This document shows positions 52,854 to 62,419 of a stretch of DNA of 64,000 nucleotides, one piece after another. The notes beneath the pieces are model-generated. The model saw only the letters and a program-made list of their open reading frames with translations, was not told where the DNA came from and ran no database searches. The DNA lies in the NCBI GenBank assembly GCA_947584375.1, contig CANPWL010000006.1, forward strand, positions 1 to 64,000, written 5' to 3'. How positions within the stretch are numbered: the first letter of the stretch is position 1; each line of letters begins with the position of its first letter. Origin of the DNA: an uncultured Clostridia bacterium. GTDB taxonomy: Bacteria; Bacillota; Clostridia; Oscillospirales; Ruminococcaceae. A program made the position numbers and the translations under genes.

Positions 52854-53342
52854 ATGCTGTCTAAAATTCTTTCACGGGAAGAATGTTCAAAGTGCAAAAT
52901 TTGTTGTGAGTTTGATGACAATGATTTATGGGAAACTCCTATCATATTCAATGAGAACATTCAAAGTATTTTAAATATTAATCCGTCACAGAAATTTTCA
53001 GAATTTGATCTTGACGGAAACAAGTATAAGATTTTAAAACTTAATAAAGAAAAAGATATATATCCCTGCACAATGCTGAACAGATCAAAGGGATGTATGC
53101 TCGGCTATGAAAATAAACCGTTTGATTGCAAAATATGGCCTCTCAGAGTTATGAGAAAGAACGGAAAAACAGTTATTGCTCTTTCTCCTGTGTGTCCGGT
53201 TATTGCGTCAAAGCCTATTGATGAAGTAATGAGTTTGGCTATTGATTTGAAAGATATTATATTTGCTCAGGCAAGGCTTCATCCTGAAATAATAAAAGAC
53301 TATATACAAGGCTATAAAGTATTAGTTGAAGAAAAAGAATAA
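52854..53342 (+). CDS. YkgJ-family cysteine-cluster protein
   Basis: 162 residues from ATG at 52854 (GAGGTG 6 nt upstream). Cysteines in EECSKCKICCEF, YPCTMLNRSKGCMLGYENKPFDCKIWPL and PVCPV form the conserved pattern thought to bind zinc or an Fe-S cluster. Role unknown. It follows spoVAC by 85 nt and ends at a bidirectional terminator. Confidence 0.88.
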   Translation: MLSKILSREECSKCKICCEFDDNDLWETPIIFNENIQSILNINPSQKFSEFDLDGNKYKILKLNKEKDIYPCTMLNRSKGCMLGYENKPFDCKIWPLRVMRKNGKTVIALSPVCPVIASKPIDEVMSLAIDLKDIIFAQARLHPEIIKDYIQGYKVLVEEKE

Positions 53343-53418
53343 AAAAACAAAATACGGTGCAGCGATTTTTTATGCTCTTCAATTTTTTTGTCATACAATT
53401 ATTTAGCTTGCAACAGAG

Positions 53419-53455
53419 AAAAACCTCCCTTGAAATTCAAAGGAGGTTTTATCTT
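53419..53455. terminator. Bidirectional terminator between the YkgJ gene and secF
   Basis: AAAACCTCC ... GGAGGTTTT, inner TTGAA/TTCAA; A-run on the left and TTTTATCTT on the right. Confidence 0.75.
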
Positions 53456-53468
53456 ATTAATTATCAAA

Positions 53469-54485
53469 TTATTTTTTCTTTTTAGCAGGTGCCTGAGCCA
53501 AAAGCTTTTTCTTCCTGTGTTCCTGCCAGCAAACCCACAAAGTAGGCGCAATGCAGTTTGAAGAATAAACTCCGGCAAGCATTCCTATAATAAGCGGGAA
53601 CGCAAAACTCATAATTGATGTAACTCCGGCTATAACACAAACTATACAAACAATAGCCATTGCCATAATTGTTGTAACGTTTGTATGGATAGAACGTCCG
53701 ATAGTCTGAGTAACAGACATATTTACAAGTTCGTCAACCTCAGCCTTTCTTCCGTAAATCCTCTTATTTTCACGGATACGGTCGTAAATAATGATAGTTG
53801 CGTTTATTGAGTATCCCAAAATTGTCAACAAAACCGCCATAAAGTTAGCGTCAATATCAAATCCGCAGATAACAAAGCATCCGAATACCATCAGCATATC
53901 ATGTATAAGTGCAACAACTGCCATACATCCTGCTGAAATACCTCCGATTTTCCTGAACCTGAATCCGATATAGATTATCATTATAATTACAGAGAATATT
54001 ACAGCAACCAAACACTTGATAAAGAACTCCTTACCGTTTGAAGGAGATACATCGTTTGACCCATATACCTCAAGATTATTGTTCTTTAACTCACTCTGAA
54101 GTGCGTCTGTAAGCTTAGTTTGCTTTGAATTTGTAAGTCCCTTTTTAGATGCAAATGAAAGCGTCACGGTCTTTGAAGAATCAGCCATACTCTCTCCTGT
54201 TGTAACAACTGCTCTTTCTCCGATTGCGTTATCAACTATACTTTCAATCTTTGAAGTATCTATATCGCCCTCATATGAATATGTGATCTCAGTTCCGCCC
54301 TTAAACTGGATAGCAAGATTCAACCTTCCTAAGAGCGCAACAATTATTGAAACAACAATAAGTACTATTGAAACAATATAAAATATCTTTCTGTGCCCGC
54401 AGACATTAAGCGGTTTTTTCATTTCCTGTGCATTTGTATCTTCCTTTACAACTTCTGCTGCAGGATTGCTTGTTTTTTTAGCCAC
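53469..54485 (-). CDS. secF: Protein translocase subunit SecF
   Basis: 338 residues from GTG at 54485 (GGAGG 8 nt upstream), overlapping the secD end by 8 nt. Six spans with LAIQFKGGTEITYSYEG in the first periplasmic-side loop, ILGYSINATIIIYDRIRENKR and SVTQTIGRSIHTNVTT in the RND-like core. Works with SecD to complete protein export using the ion gradient. Ends in a basic tail (KKKLLAQAPAKKKK). Confidence 0.95.
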   Translation of the reverse strand: MAKKTSNPAAEVVKEDTNAQEMKKPLNVCGHRKIFYIVSIVLIVVSIIVALLGRLNLAIQFKGGTEITYSYEGDIDTSKIESIVDNAIGERAVVTTGESMADSSKTVTLSFASKKGLTNSKQTKLTDALQSELKNNNLEVYGSNDVSPSNGKEFFIKCLVAVIFSVIIMIIYIGFRFRKIGGISAGCMAVVALIHDMLMVFGCFVICGFDIDANFMAVLLTILGYSINATIIIYDRIRENKRIYGRKAEVDELVNMSVTQTIGRSIHTNVTTIMAMAIVCIVCVIAGVTSIMSFAFPLIIGMLAGVYSSNCIAPTLWVCWQEHRKKKLLAQAPAKKKK

Positions 54486-55857
54486 GCTTAGCACCTCCGT
54501 AAAGTCTTGGATTTTTAAAGCACTTAAACTTTGAAAGTGACGAAAGCATTAATCTTGAAGCAAATATTCCGAATACAAAGTTCAGGATAATTCCGACAAG
54601 CAATGTATAACCAAGTGAATAAATTGTTCCGGCTGTCGATGCGCCGAATGAGAAGAATATGAAGTTTAACATTTTTGCAAATAAGCTGTCGGTAGGTCCG
54701 AAAGCTCCCATTAAGATAACGGCTACAAAAACAACTGTTATGTTACTGTCAAATACAGCCGACCATGCTCTCTTATATCCGACTTCAATTGCTCCGTTTA
54801 AAGTCTTACCGTTATTTAATTCCTCTTTAATTCTTTCAAACGAAACTACGTTAGCGTCAACTCCCATTCCGACAGCAAGTATAATACCCGCAATACCCGG
54901 AATCGTAAGCGTGAAGCTTTCAATGCTAGGCAAAAAGCCCGATATAGCAGCTATTGTACAAACAACCTGACCTACAAGAGCAATAGATGCAACCGCACCT
55001 GCTAATCTGTAAATAAAAATCATATACAGACAAATCAGTGCAAATGCAATTACTCCGGCAATAAGCATAGCGTTCAAAGCCCCAGTTCCGAGTGTAGGAG
55101 AAATAATGTCTGTACTTGTTGCCTCCAGCTTAAACGGAAGTGAACCTGCATTTATCTTGTCTGCAAGTGATTTTGCACTGTCGTAAGTAAAGTTACCCTC
55201 AATAATGCATTTACCGTCTGTAATAGCTGTATTAACTGACGGAGCTGAAATACAGTCATCATCCATATATATCGATATATATCCGCTTCCTGCAAGTTCA
55301 GAAGTAGCCTCAGCAAACGCAGTTTTACCCCTGTCGTCAAACTCAAGACTTACAACATTTTCAGTTGTGTTATTTTCAGTCTGCTGCATGGTAGCCTCTG
55401 CTTTAGTTACCTGATCGCCTGTAAGAATTACTTCGCCGTTTATATCCTCCTGACCTTTTTTAAAGCTCAGGATAGCTGTTTCTCCCAATTCTTTAACAGC
55501 AGCCTCAGGGTCAAAGCTTGTATCTCCGGCTTGCCAAGGGAAGCTGACTACTACTCTTGAGTGATTGTAATCAACATAAACCTCGCTGTCGGTAATGTTC
55601 AGACTGACTAATCTTTGCTGAATAACCGACTTAGCCGCATCCATATTTGTTTTGGTAGCATTGTAACCGTCGGCAGGTTCAAAAGTAGCATTTACACCTC
55701 CGCGGATATCAATTCCCCATCTAATTTCATCTACGCCCTTAATATATGAGGTTCTTGTATCGCCGTATTGTGAGTGTATGCCGAAAAACGTAAGGTAACC
55801 GACTATAACAATTACTGCTACAACGATAAAAAACACGGGCTTTTTTACTTTTCGCAC
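54478..55857 (-). CDS. secD: Protein translocase subunit SecD
   Basis: 459 residues from GTG at 55857 (AGGAGG 7 nt upstream). N-terminal span, DEIRWGIDIRGGVNATFEP near residue 45, a moderate periplasmic-side domain, then five spans with LGTGALNAMLIAGVIAFALI and GMGVDANVVSFERIKEELNNG. Partner of SecF, in a two-gene operon behind a consensus promoter. Confidence 0.95.
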   Translation of the reverse strand: MRKVKKPVFFIVVAVIVIVGYLTFFGIHSQYGDTRTSYIKGVDEIRWGIDIRGGVNATFEPADGYNATKTNMDAAKSVIQQRLVSLNITDSEVYVDYNHSRVVVSFPWQAGDTSFDPEAAVKELGETAILSFKKGQEDINGEVILTGDQVTKAEATMQQTENNTTENVVSLEFDDRGKTAFAEATSELAGSGYISIYMDDDCISAPSVNTAITDGKCIIEGNFTYDSAKSLADKINAGSLPFKLEATSTDIISPTLGTGALNAMLIAGVIAFALICLYMIFIYRLAGAVASIALVGQVVCTIAAISGFLPSIESFTLTIPGIAGIILAVGMGVDANVVSFERIKEELNNGKTLNGAIEVGYKRAWSAVFDSNITVVFVAVILMGAFGPTDSLFAKMLNFIFFSFGASTAGTIYSLGYTLLVGIILNFVFGIFASRLMLSSLSKFKCFKNPRLYGGAKRG

Positions 55858-55923
55858 TGTTCGTCCTCCTAGTATGTAAAATTGTAAAATTGCGGTAGAA
55901 ATCGCAAAAAAATTCACTAATTT

Positions 55924-55952
55924 ATTATAACGAAATTATTTCGACTTGTCAA
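55924..55952 (-). promoter_or_regulatory. Consensus promoter of secDF
   Basis: On the minus strand TTGACA (55947-55952), 17 nt, TATAAT (55924-55929). Confidence 0.85.
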
Positions 55953-55976
55953 GCGGTGGTTCTAATATTCATTAAA

Positions 55977-56023
55977 TTATCAAAAGCCCTATCCCAAAAT
56001 ATGGTTTTTAGGGCTTTTGATAA
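55977..56023 (-). terminator. Terminator-like palindrome after spoVT
   Basis: 15-bp perfect inverted repeat TTATCAAAAGCCCTA / TAGGGCTTTTGATAA with 17-nt interior; T-tract on the minus side is weak. Confidence 0.6.
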
Positions 56024-56076
56024 CATTCGACATAAAAGTTCTAATGCCGAAAAAATATAATGAAATGAAGATCATG

Positions 56077-56616
56077 CTATTCTTCCATTTGCTTACCCAA
56101 AAACATTGCTGCTGCTTTTGTTAAGATAAGCTTATTTTGATCCCCCATCGTATTGTCATCACTTGCCAGAAGAGCCACTGCTCCCGTAACTGTACCTTCT
56201 GAAATAATAGGAGATATAGCCAACGCTTTTTTAGATACTCCCTCAATAGGCATAACAGGGTTTTCACCGTCTTCATAAGTGAATGATTTTCCGCTTTGAA
56301 AAAAGTCCTCAAGCGCTTGAGATACCCTACGCTCAGAATACTCCTTTTTACCCTGTCCTGAAACTGCAACAACATGGTCGCGGTCAAAGACAACGACCGT
56401 ACCTCCGTCAAGCTTATGGATCACATCAGCTGCCTGTGTAGCCGATTCGCTTAACTCATGTACAGGCGAATACTTTCTGAATATGACATTACCATCATTA
56501 TCAGTATAAATTTCAAGCGGACTTCCTTCTCTTATTCTTAATGTTCTTCTTATTTCTTTCGGAATAACGACTCTTCCGAGATCATCAATTCTTCTTACTA
56601 TTCCAGTAGCTTTCAT
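56077..56616 (-). CDS. spoVT: Stage V sporulation protein T (AbrB-type regulator with GAF domain)
   Basis: 179 residues from ATG at 56616 (GGAGG 8 nt upstream). N-terminal SpoVT/AbrB swapped-hairpin DNA-binding domain MKATGIVRRIDDLGRVVIPKEIRRTLRI, then a GAF domain (~residues 55-179) with TVVVFDRDHVVAVSGQGKKEYSERRVS. Length and second domain distinguish it from AbrB. Regulator of forespore genes late in sporulation. Confidence 0.95.
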   Translation of the reverse strand: MKATGIVRRIDDLGRVVIPKEIRRTLRIREGSPLEIYTDNDGNVIFRKYSPVHELSESATQAADVIHKLDGGTVVVFDRDHVVAVSGQGKKEYSERRVSQALEDFFQSGKSFTYEDGENPVMPIEGVSKKALAISPIISEGTVTGAVALLASDDNTMGDQNKLILTKAAAMFLGKQMEE

Positions 56617-56631
56617 TTTTATTTCCTCCAT

Positions 56632-56985
56632 TTTTTTATCAAAGTCAAGATAGTTATATTGTTTACATAAAATAAAAATTTATACTACTATTTTTAACTT
56701 TGAGTATGTTTTTTTAAAACGGCTTTAAAATGTATATGGAATAATTTTTATTCATTATAAACAACATAACATAAACATATAAAATAAAACATATATATAA
56801 CAATTAAGGTTTTACTTTTAATCAGCATAAAAACTTAATAAAAATTAAAATAAAAAATCAGCCCGAAATTTCAATCCCGAACTGAAAAACATTTTTATAT
56901 ATTTAATACTAAAATCACCTGATAATACAAATAATATTTAAAATATACCATGTCAATGAAATCAATCAGTAAATTAAAACTGTGA
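56632..56985. other. AT-rich intergenic DNA between mscL and spoVT
   Basis: No ORF with a ribosome site, no convincing terminator and no known RNA motif. It should hold the spoVT promoter, but no sigma-A-like pair stands out. Confidence 0.4.
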
Positions 56986-57432
56986 TTATTGATTTTGTTC
57001 TTTTTCCTGCTGTGCAGCCTGAATATTTTTCTGTTCAACAAGCAAATCACGAATTTCAGTTAAAAGAGAAATATCAGTAACAGGCAAAGCTTCTTCCTCC
57101 GCAGGTTCTTCCTCCTTATTCTTTTTTCCCAGTTCCTGAGCCTTATTAACTGCTTTAACAATAAGAAACACAGTAAACGATATAAGCAAAAAGCTTACAA
57201 TTGCATTAATAAAGCTTCCTATACCGAATCCTCCGGGAGCCCAATCTGCAAATTTCTCTATACCGGCTTTTCTGAGTATAACGCCTATTATAGGAGTAAG
57301 AATATCACCTACCAAAGAAGTGACTATTGCAGTAAAGGCTGAACCTATAATCAAACCAACAGCAAGATCAAGAACATTTCCTCTTGAAATAAACTCCTTA
57401 AATTCGCCGATAAAGCCTTTTTTCTTTTCCAT
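56986..57432 (-). CDS. mscL: Large-conductance mechanosensitive channel
   Basis: 148 residues. MscL signature FKEFISRGNVLDLAVGLIIGSAFTAIVTSLVGDILTP (first half shown) in span 1, span 2 around residues 72-95, and a C-terminal acidic/coiled-coil bundle (KKNKEEEPAEEEALPV, then LLTEIRDLLVEQK). Releases solutes on osmotic downshock. SD GGAGG, ATG. Confidence 0.96.
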   Translation of the reverse strand: MEKKKGFIGEFKEFISRGNVLDLAVGLIIGSAFTAIVTSLVGDILTPIIGVILRKAGIEKFADWAPGGFGIGSFINAIVSFLLISFTVFLIVKAVNKAQELGKKNKEEEPAEEEALPVTDISLLTEIRDLLVEQKNIQAAQQEKEQNQ

Positions 57433-57461
57433 AATTATTCCTCCGCATTATATTTGAAGTA

Positions 57462-57490
57462 ATTATAACACAATTTTTTCTTCATATCAA
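57462..57490 (-). promoter_or_regulatory. Promoter of mscL
   Basis: On the minus strand TTGATA (57485-57490), 17 nt, TATAAT (57462-57467). Confidence 0.7.
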
Positions 57491-57541
57491 CACATATTTC
57501 GACAAAAAATATTTTTATTGTTAAGTCGCATAATAAGCTTT

Positions 57542-57586
57542 AAGCAAGTTTTACTTCTTGCTTTTTTATATTAAAAGTAGTATAAT
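57542..57586 (+). promoter_or_regulatory. Hairpin and promoter upstream of the MraY-like operon
   Basis: -35 TTGCTT (57558-57563), 17 nt, TATAAT (57581-57586). The -35 overlaps the second arm of a terminator-like hairpin AAGCAAG / CTTGCTT (57542-57548, 57557-57563) plus T-run. Confidence 0.6.
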
Positions 57587-57618
57587 AAATTGAAATATGT
57601 AAAAAAGGATGATTGAAC

Positions 57619-58593
57619 GTGTTTCGCAATTTAATACCCGAACAATTCACAAATATTTATTATGGGATTTTGGTCCTTGTAAGCTTTTTTATAACATTCT
57701 GCGGAATAAAGCTGTTTCGCGGACTTCTTCCTAGAGATAAAGGACGTGAGTATGCAGTAAACGGTAAGCTTTCCGAGGGTAAACCCAGAGGTGCCGGAAT
57801 TATTTTGGTAATAGCGTTTATAATATCATCGGTTTTATTTGTATCTCTTAACACAGAACTTATTATATACCTTGCTTTGATTTTCATAGAAATGGTTAGC
57901 GGTTATTTAGACGATGGTTCTAAAGCACCTTGGGGAGAATTCAAAAAGGGATTTATAGATTTAATAGTCGCAGCAGGAATTTCAGTTACATACTATGCAT
58001 ATAACGGAAGCGTAATTAACTTCGCTATGCTCGGAATAAAGAATGTAAAAATCCCCGCGGCATTATTTATTATTCTCGGAATAATATTGGTGTGGGCTGC
58101 TATAAATGTCACAAACTGTTCCGACGGTGTTGACGGGCTTTGCGGAAGCATTTCCGTTGTTTCTCTTCTCACAGCCTTTGTAATGCTTTTCTTGTTTGGA
58201 AAAGGTCAAGAGTTCAGACCTATGCTTCTTATAATGATAATTACAGTTCTAACTTATCTTTGGTTTAACGCCTATCCGAGCAAGCTTCTAATGGGTGACG
58301 CCGGTTCTAGGGCATTAGGTGTAATTCTTGCAATTTCATTTTTACAAACAGACTCTCCTTTCACCTTTATTTTTGCAGCGTTTATGCTGATACTTGACGG
58401 AGGACTGGGTTTGATCAAGATAAGCGGTCTAAGATATTTAAAACTCCATAATTTTATGGAAGGCATAAGAACTCCAATCCACGATCATATGAGAAAGATT
58501 AAAGAGTGGAGCGATACCCAAGTTGTATTCCGATTTACCATTCTGCAAATTGTTATTTCATTTGTCGTGATTGCTCTTACGCTTAAAATGTAG
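57619..58593 (+). CDS. MraY-like phospho-N-acetylmuramoyl-pentapeptide transferase family protein
   Basis: 324 residues from GTG at 57619 (AAAGGA 9 nt upstream; TTG at 57613 is too close). About ten spans with catalytic motifs SGYLDDGSK (DDxxK), NVTNCSDGVDGLCGS, LMGDAGSRALG, and TPIHDHMRKIKEWSDTQVV, which follows MraY more than WecA/TagO, though the HHH motif is HDH. It would transfer a phospho-sugar to undecaprenyl phosphate. It lies with phospholipid genes rather than in a mur/dcw cluster, so it may be a second, specialised copy. Confidence 0.85.
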   Translation: MFRNLIPEQFTNIYYGILVLVSFFITFCGIKLFRGLLPRDKGREYAVNGKLSEGKPRGAGIILVIAFIISSVLFVSLNTELIIYLALIFIEMVSGYLDDGSKAPWGEFKKGFIDLIVAAGISVTYYAYNGSVINFAMLGIKNVKIPAALFIILGIILVWAAINVTNCSDGVDGLCGSISVVSLLTAFVMLFLFGKGQEFRPMLLIMIITVLTYLWFNAYPSKLLMGDAGSRALGVILAISFLQTDSPFTFIFAAFMLILDGGLGLIKISGLRYLKLHNFMEGIRTPIHDHMRKIKEWSDTQVVFRFTILQIVISFVVIALTLKM

Positions 58594-58624
58594 TTTTTTT
58601 GCTTTTGTTTAGGGGGATATTTAA

Positions 58625-59266
58625 TTGTTAGGATATTATAATTATTCGGTTATCGTTACATATATAGGACTTGCTTCTTCAATTCTTGGTATTACTCAGG
58701 TTATTGAAGCTTATTCGGGACATGGAGATTACTCATTAGCATTTCTTTGTCTGCTTTTTTCAGGTCTTTGCGATATGTTCGACGGTAAAATCGCCAGAAA
58801 GATGAAAAACAGAACTGAACGTGAAAAGGTGTTCGGCATACAGATCGATTCCCTTTGCGACCTTGTTTGCTTTGGAGTTTTTCCTGCAATACTCGGTTAT
58901 TCTTTCGGATTTAATTACGGATTAGGTCTTGCCGCAGCGTATTGCATAATTCAGGGCGCGGTAATAAGACTTGGCTTTTTCAATGTAATGGAACAGGAAA
59001 GGCAAAAGGAAACTGACAAAAACAGGGTCGAATACAGAGGGCTTCCCGTTACATCGGTCGCTATTATTCTGCCTATAATATATCTTGGAAAATCATATGT
59101 CGGAGCAAATCTTTTTCCGTACATTTTCCAAGTGTTTATGATAATAACAGGAATTTTATTTTTGTTAAAATTCAAGGTTAAGAAACCCCATATCAAGGGT
59201 ATGTTGATTCTTTTCACTATTGGTATTCTAATATTGATAGGCTTTATAAGAGGACAGCTTAGATAG
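58625..59266 (+). CDS. pssA: CDP-diacylglycerol-serine O-phosphatidyltransferase
   Basis: 213 residues from TTG at 58625 (AGGGGGA). CDP-alcohol phosphatidyltransferase motif visible as CDMFDGKIARKMKNRTEREK with the following GIQIDSLCDLVCFG (D-x2-DG-x2-AR ... G-x3-D-x3-D). About six membrane spans. Makes phosphatidylserine, consistent with psd next in the operon. Confidence 0.92.
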   Translation: MLGYYNYSVIVTYIGLASSILGITQVIEAYSGHGDYSLAFLCLLFSGLCDMFDGKIARKMKNRTEREKVFGIQIDSLCDLVCFGVFPAILGYSFGFNYGLGLAAAYCIIQGAVIRLGFFNVMEQERQKETDKNRVEYRGLPVTSVAIILPIIYLGKSYVGANLFPYIFQVFMIITGILFLLKFKVKKPHIKGMLILFTIGILILIGFIRGQLR

Positions 59267-59330
59267 CTTATTATATTTTGAAATGCTGTAAAACTGTTTA
59301 TCAATTAAATTTATTGCTATTGAGGTTTTT

Positions 59331-60224
59331 ATGAAATACAGAGATTTAAGCGGAAATGAATATAATAAAAACACATTTCAGGACAGGCTTTTAAACAAAA
59401 TATATTCTTCACCTCTTGGAAGAGCAATCATAAAGCCTTTAACATATGATACTGTATCTTATATTGCAGGAGTTTTTTTGAGTTCTAAATTATCACGCAT
59501 TTTAATAAAAACTTTTATAAAAAGCAACAATATAGATATGAGTTTATATGAAAGAGGAAATCTTTTTTCTGATAATAATAAAAATTTAAACGATAAGTAT
59601 TACGGATATTCTTCATATAATGATTTTTTCACAAGAAAAATAAAAGCCTCAGAACGTGTTATAGGAAACGGAGAAATTATATCTCCGTGCGACGGTAAGG
59701 TTTCTTGTTATACAATTTCAGATAACACCGAATTAAAAATAAAAAACTCAGTATATTCTGTTTCATCCATATTAAAAAGCAAACCGCTTTCAGAAAAATT
59801 CAAGGGCGGTTACGCAATAGTAATACGACTTTCGGTTGACGATTATCACAGATACTGCTATTGCACAAACGGAAAGAAATCACCAAACAGACATATAAGA
59901 GGATTCCTTCACACAGTAAATCCTGCGGCTTTTGAGACTACAAAGGTTTTTAAAGAGAACACAAGAGAGTATTGTTTGATAAAAACCGGAAAGGATATTG
60001 TTGTTCAGATGGAAGTTGGGGCTTTGATGGTCGGACGAATTTCAAACAATAACAAATCTTCTTGTACAGTGGACAAAGGCGAGGAAAAGGGATATTTTGA
60101 ATTTGGCGGCTCAACTATTGTTTTGCTTCTTCAAAAAGGAAGAAAGCTTTGTCATAACTTTTTGAAAAACACTGAAGAAGGTTTTGAAACTATTATTAAA
60201 CAAGGCGAAAATATTGCAGATTGA
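59331..60224 (+). CDS. psd: Phosphatidylserine decarboxylase proenzyme
   Basis: 297 residues. N-terminal YSSPLGRAIIKPLTYDTVSYIAG and SYNDFFTRKIKASER mark the clostridial Psd group; core SVDDYHRYCYC (catalytic His region) and the autocleavage site FGGST (LGST-type, ~residue 262) that forms the pyruvoyl group. Converts phosphatidylserine to phosphatidylethanolamine. SD GAGG, ATG, 64 nt after pssA. Confidence 0.95.
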   Translation: MKYRDLSGNEYNKNTFQDRLLNKIYSSPLGRAIIKPLTYDTVSYIAGVFLSSKLSRILIKTFIKSNNIDMSLYERGNLFSDNNKNLNDKYYGYSSYNDFFTRKIKASERVIGNGEIISPCDGKVSCYTISDNTELKIKNSVYSVSSILKSKPLSEKFKGGYAIVIRLSVDDYHRYCYCTNGKKSPNRHIRGFLHTVNPAAFETTKVFKENTREYCLIKTGKDIVVQMEVGALMVGRISNNNKSSCTVDKGEEKGYFEFGGSTIVLLLQKGRKLCHNFLKNTEEGFETIIKQGENIAD

Positions 60225-60282
60225 AAGCTTTAGACTCAGTAGATTTAATTGCTTTAGAAAATTAATAAGGAATCGATTAATA

Positions 60283-62259
60283 ATGATTATTGAAGATTAT
60301 GAAAAATTTGATAGGGAAAATGCATATTACGGCAATGATTTAGGTGCTTTGATTATCGATGGCAAAACACAGTTCAAAGTGTGGGCTCCTAACTCATCAG
60401 CCGTTTTTTTAAACTTATACAGCGAAGGCGAAGGAGATAATCTGATTGAAAGCATCCCTTTGCAGAAATTTGAAAAGGGTGTTTGGGGGATCACTGTTTC
60501 AAAAAATTTAGACGGGATATTCTATACCTATACATTTGAGTATGACGGTCAGAGAAATGAAACTATTGACATATATGCAAAAGCTTGCGGAATCAACGGA
60601 GACCGTGGCGCTGTAATCGATTTTAAAACCACCGATCCTAAAAACTGGGAAAATACAGATAATCCTGAATGTAAAAATCCCTGCGACGTTATTATTTATG
60701 AAACTAACGTAAGAGATTTTTCAATTGATAGGACAAGCGGAGTTAAAGATGAAATACGAGGTAAATTCTTAGCTTTTACCGAAAGCGGAACTTCATATGA
60801 CGGTGTGGAAACCTGTCTTGATCACTTGAAATCTCTCGGGATCACTCATGTTCATCTGCTTCCCGTATTTGATTTTGCAACAATAGACGAAAAAATCCCT
60901 CTAACAGAAAATGAAAACTACAACTGGGGTTATGATCCAAAGAACTTTAATTGTTTAGAGGGTTCATATTCTACAAACCCTTATGATCCAAAGGCTAGAA
61001 TTATTGAATTTAAAAGGATGGTTCAAACACTTCACGAAAACAAGATCGGTGTAATAATGGACGTAGTTTATAACCATACATATGAAAGTGAGAAATCCTC
61101 CTTTCATAAAACATTTCCTTTTTATTATCACAGAACCTCTCATAATTGGTTTTCAAATGGTTCGGGCTGCGGTAATGAACTTGCTTCCGAGCGGGCTATG
61201 GTAAGAAAATATATTTTGGATTCGGTTGAGTTTTGGGCAAAAGAATACAAGATAGACGGTTTTAGGTTTGACCTTATGGGTCTTATTGATATTGAAACGG
61301 TAAATTTAATAAGAGATAAGCTTAATGAAATTAATCCTCAGATACTTATGTACGGAGAGGGCTGGACCGGCAGAGAATCTCCTTTACCCTCTCACAAGCT
61401 TGCGTATAAATGGAACTCTTATCAATTCGCACGGGTAGGTCTTTTTAACGACAATATTCGTGACGCTGTAAAGGGTGCTGTGTTTAATATTTATGATAAG
61501 GGTTATGTAAACGGAAATCTTCATACCACAAATACTATAAAGAGAGGTCTTGCAGGAAGTCTTCCTCATAGTCAGTTAGATGGAAATTATGAAGCCTGTT
61601 TTGCATACAATCCGACTCAAACCATAAATTACTGTGAGGCGCATGATAATCATACCCTCTGGGATAAACTAACTGTAAGTGCAGAGAGTTTTACCTTGGA
61701 ACAGCGTATTAAGATGGATAAGCTATCTGCGGCGATTGTCATTTTGGCACAAGGTATACCATTTTTAGAGATTGGTCAGGATTTTCTGCGTTCAAAACCT
61801 GTTTCTTCAAATGAAAGAGAAACGCTTGAAAACAAATATATACCTTTCAGCGGTAACAGTTATAATGCACCTGATAAAACAAACTCAATAAAATGGAATC
61901 AGAAAAAAGAAAATTTAGATGTATTTAATTATTACAAATCACTTATCACCCTGAGGGAAAAATATCCTCAGCTGCGAATAAACAAAAGAGAAGATATTGA
62001 ATCTCAATTAAGATTTTTCGATACAGGAGATAACAATATCATAGGCTATTCTCTTAAGGATACAAAATCAGAAAATAAATCAGTTATTCTGGTTCTGTTA
62101 AATCCATATACAGACAAAAGATTTGCCTCTATCCCTGAAGGAGAATACACCGTTATATTTGATTCGGACGGCATAAAAAAAACCACATCAAGCAAAATAT
62201 TATCTGAAAAACTGGAGATTGATTCTATTTCGGCTAATGTACTGCTAAAAAAAAAGTAA
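60283..62259 (+). CDS. pulA: Pullulanase, type I (GH13)
   Basis: 658 residues from ATG at 60283 (AAGGA 11 nt upstream). No signal peptide, so intracellular debranching. N-terminal CBM48-like domain (FKVWAPNSSAVFLNLY), the type I marker YNWGYDPKNFN, and GH13 regions MDVVYNHT (I), DGFRFDLMG (II, nucleophile Asp), YGEGW (III, acid/base Glu), and YCEAHDNHTLWD (IV). Cleaves alpha-1,6 bonds of branched malto-oligosaccharides. Last gene after psd; a functional link to phospholipid genes is not obvious. Confidence 0.95.
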   Translation: MIIEDYEKFDRENAYYGNDLGALIIDGKTQFKVWAPNSSAVFLNLYSEGEGDNLIESIPLQKFEKGVWGITVSKNLDGIFYTYTFEYDGQRNETIDIYAKACGINGDRGAVIDFKTTDPKNWENTDNPECKNPCDVIIYETNVRDFSIDRTSGVKDEIRGKFLAFTESGTSYDGVETCLDHLKSLGITHVHLLPVFDFATIDEKIPLTENENYNWGYDPKNFNCLEGSYSTNPYDPKARIIEFKRMVQTLHENKIGVIMDVVYNHTYESEKSSFHKTFPFYYHRTSHNWFSNGSGCGNELASERAMVRKYILDSVEFWAKEYKIDGFRFDLMGLIDIETVNLIRDKLNEINPQILMYGEGWTGRESPLPSHKLAYKWNSYQFARVGLFNDNIRDAVKGAVFNIYDKGYVNGNLHTTNTIKRGLAGSLPHSQLDGNYEACFAYNPTQTINYCEAHDNHTLWDKLTVSAESFTLEQRIKMDKLSAAIVILAQGIPFLEIGQDFLRSKPVSSNERETLENKYIPFSGNSYNAPDKTNSIKWNQKKENLDVFNYYKSLITLREKYPQLRINKREDIESQLRFFDTGDNNIIGYSLKDTKSENKSVILVLLNPYTDKRFASIPEGEYTVIFDSDGIKKTTSSKILSEKLEIDSISANVLLKKK

Positions 62260-62268
62260 TAACAAATT

Positions 62269-62300
62269 AGGATGTCAATGTTATATTGACATCCTTTTTT
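62269..62300 (+). terminator. Terminator of pulA
   Basis: 11-bp perfect stem AGGATGTCAAT / ATTGACATCCT, 5-nt loop, TTTTTTG. Confidence 0.85.
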
Positions 62301-62356
62301 GTATGACATTTTTTAAATCTACACCCCAACATAACATAAATATTTTTAGAAAAGAT

Positions 62357-62392
62357 AAACCGCCCAAGCATAATGAAATGCCTGAGCGGTTT
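62357..62392 (-). terminator. Terminator of the GH5 gene
   Basis: AAACCGC ... GCGGTTT with inner GCA/TGC pairing; on the minus strand followed by ATCTTTT. Confidence 0.6.
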
Positions 62393-62419
62393 AAATATAT
62401 TTAGGTGTTTCCAGACGGC

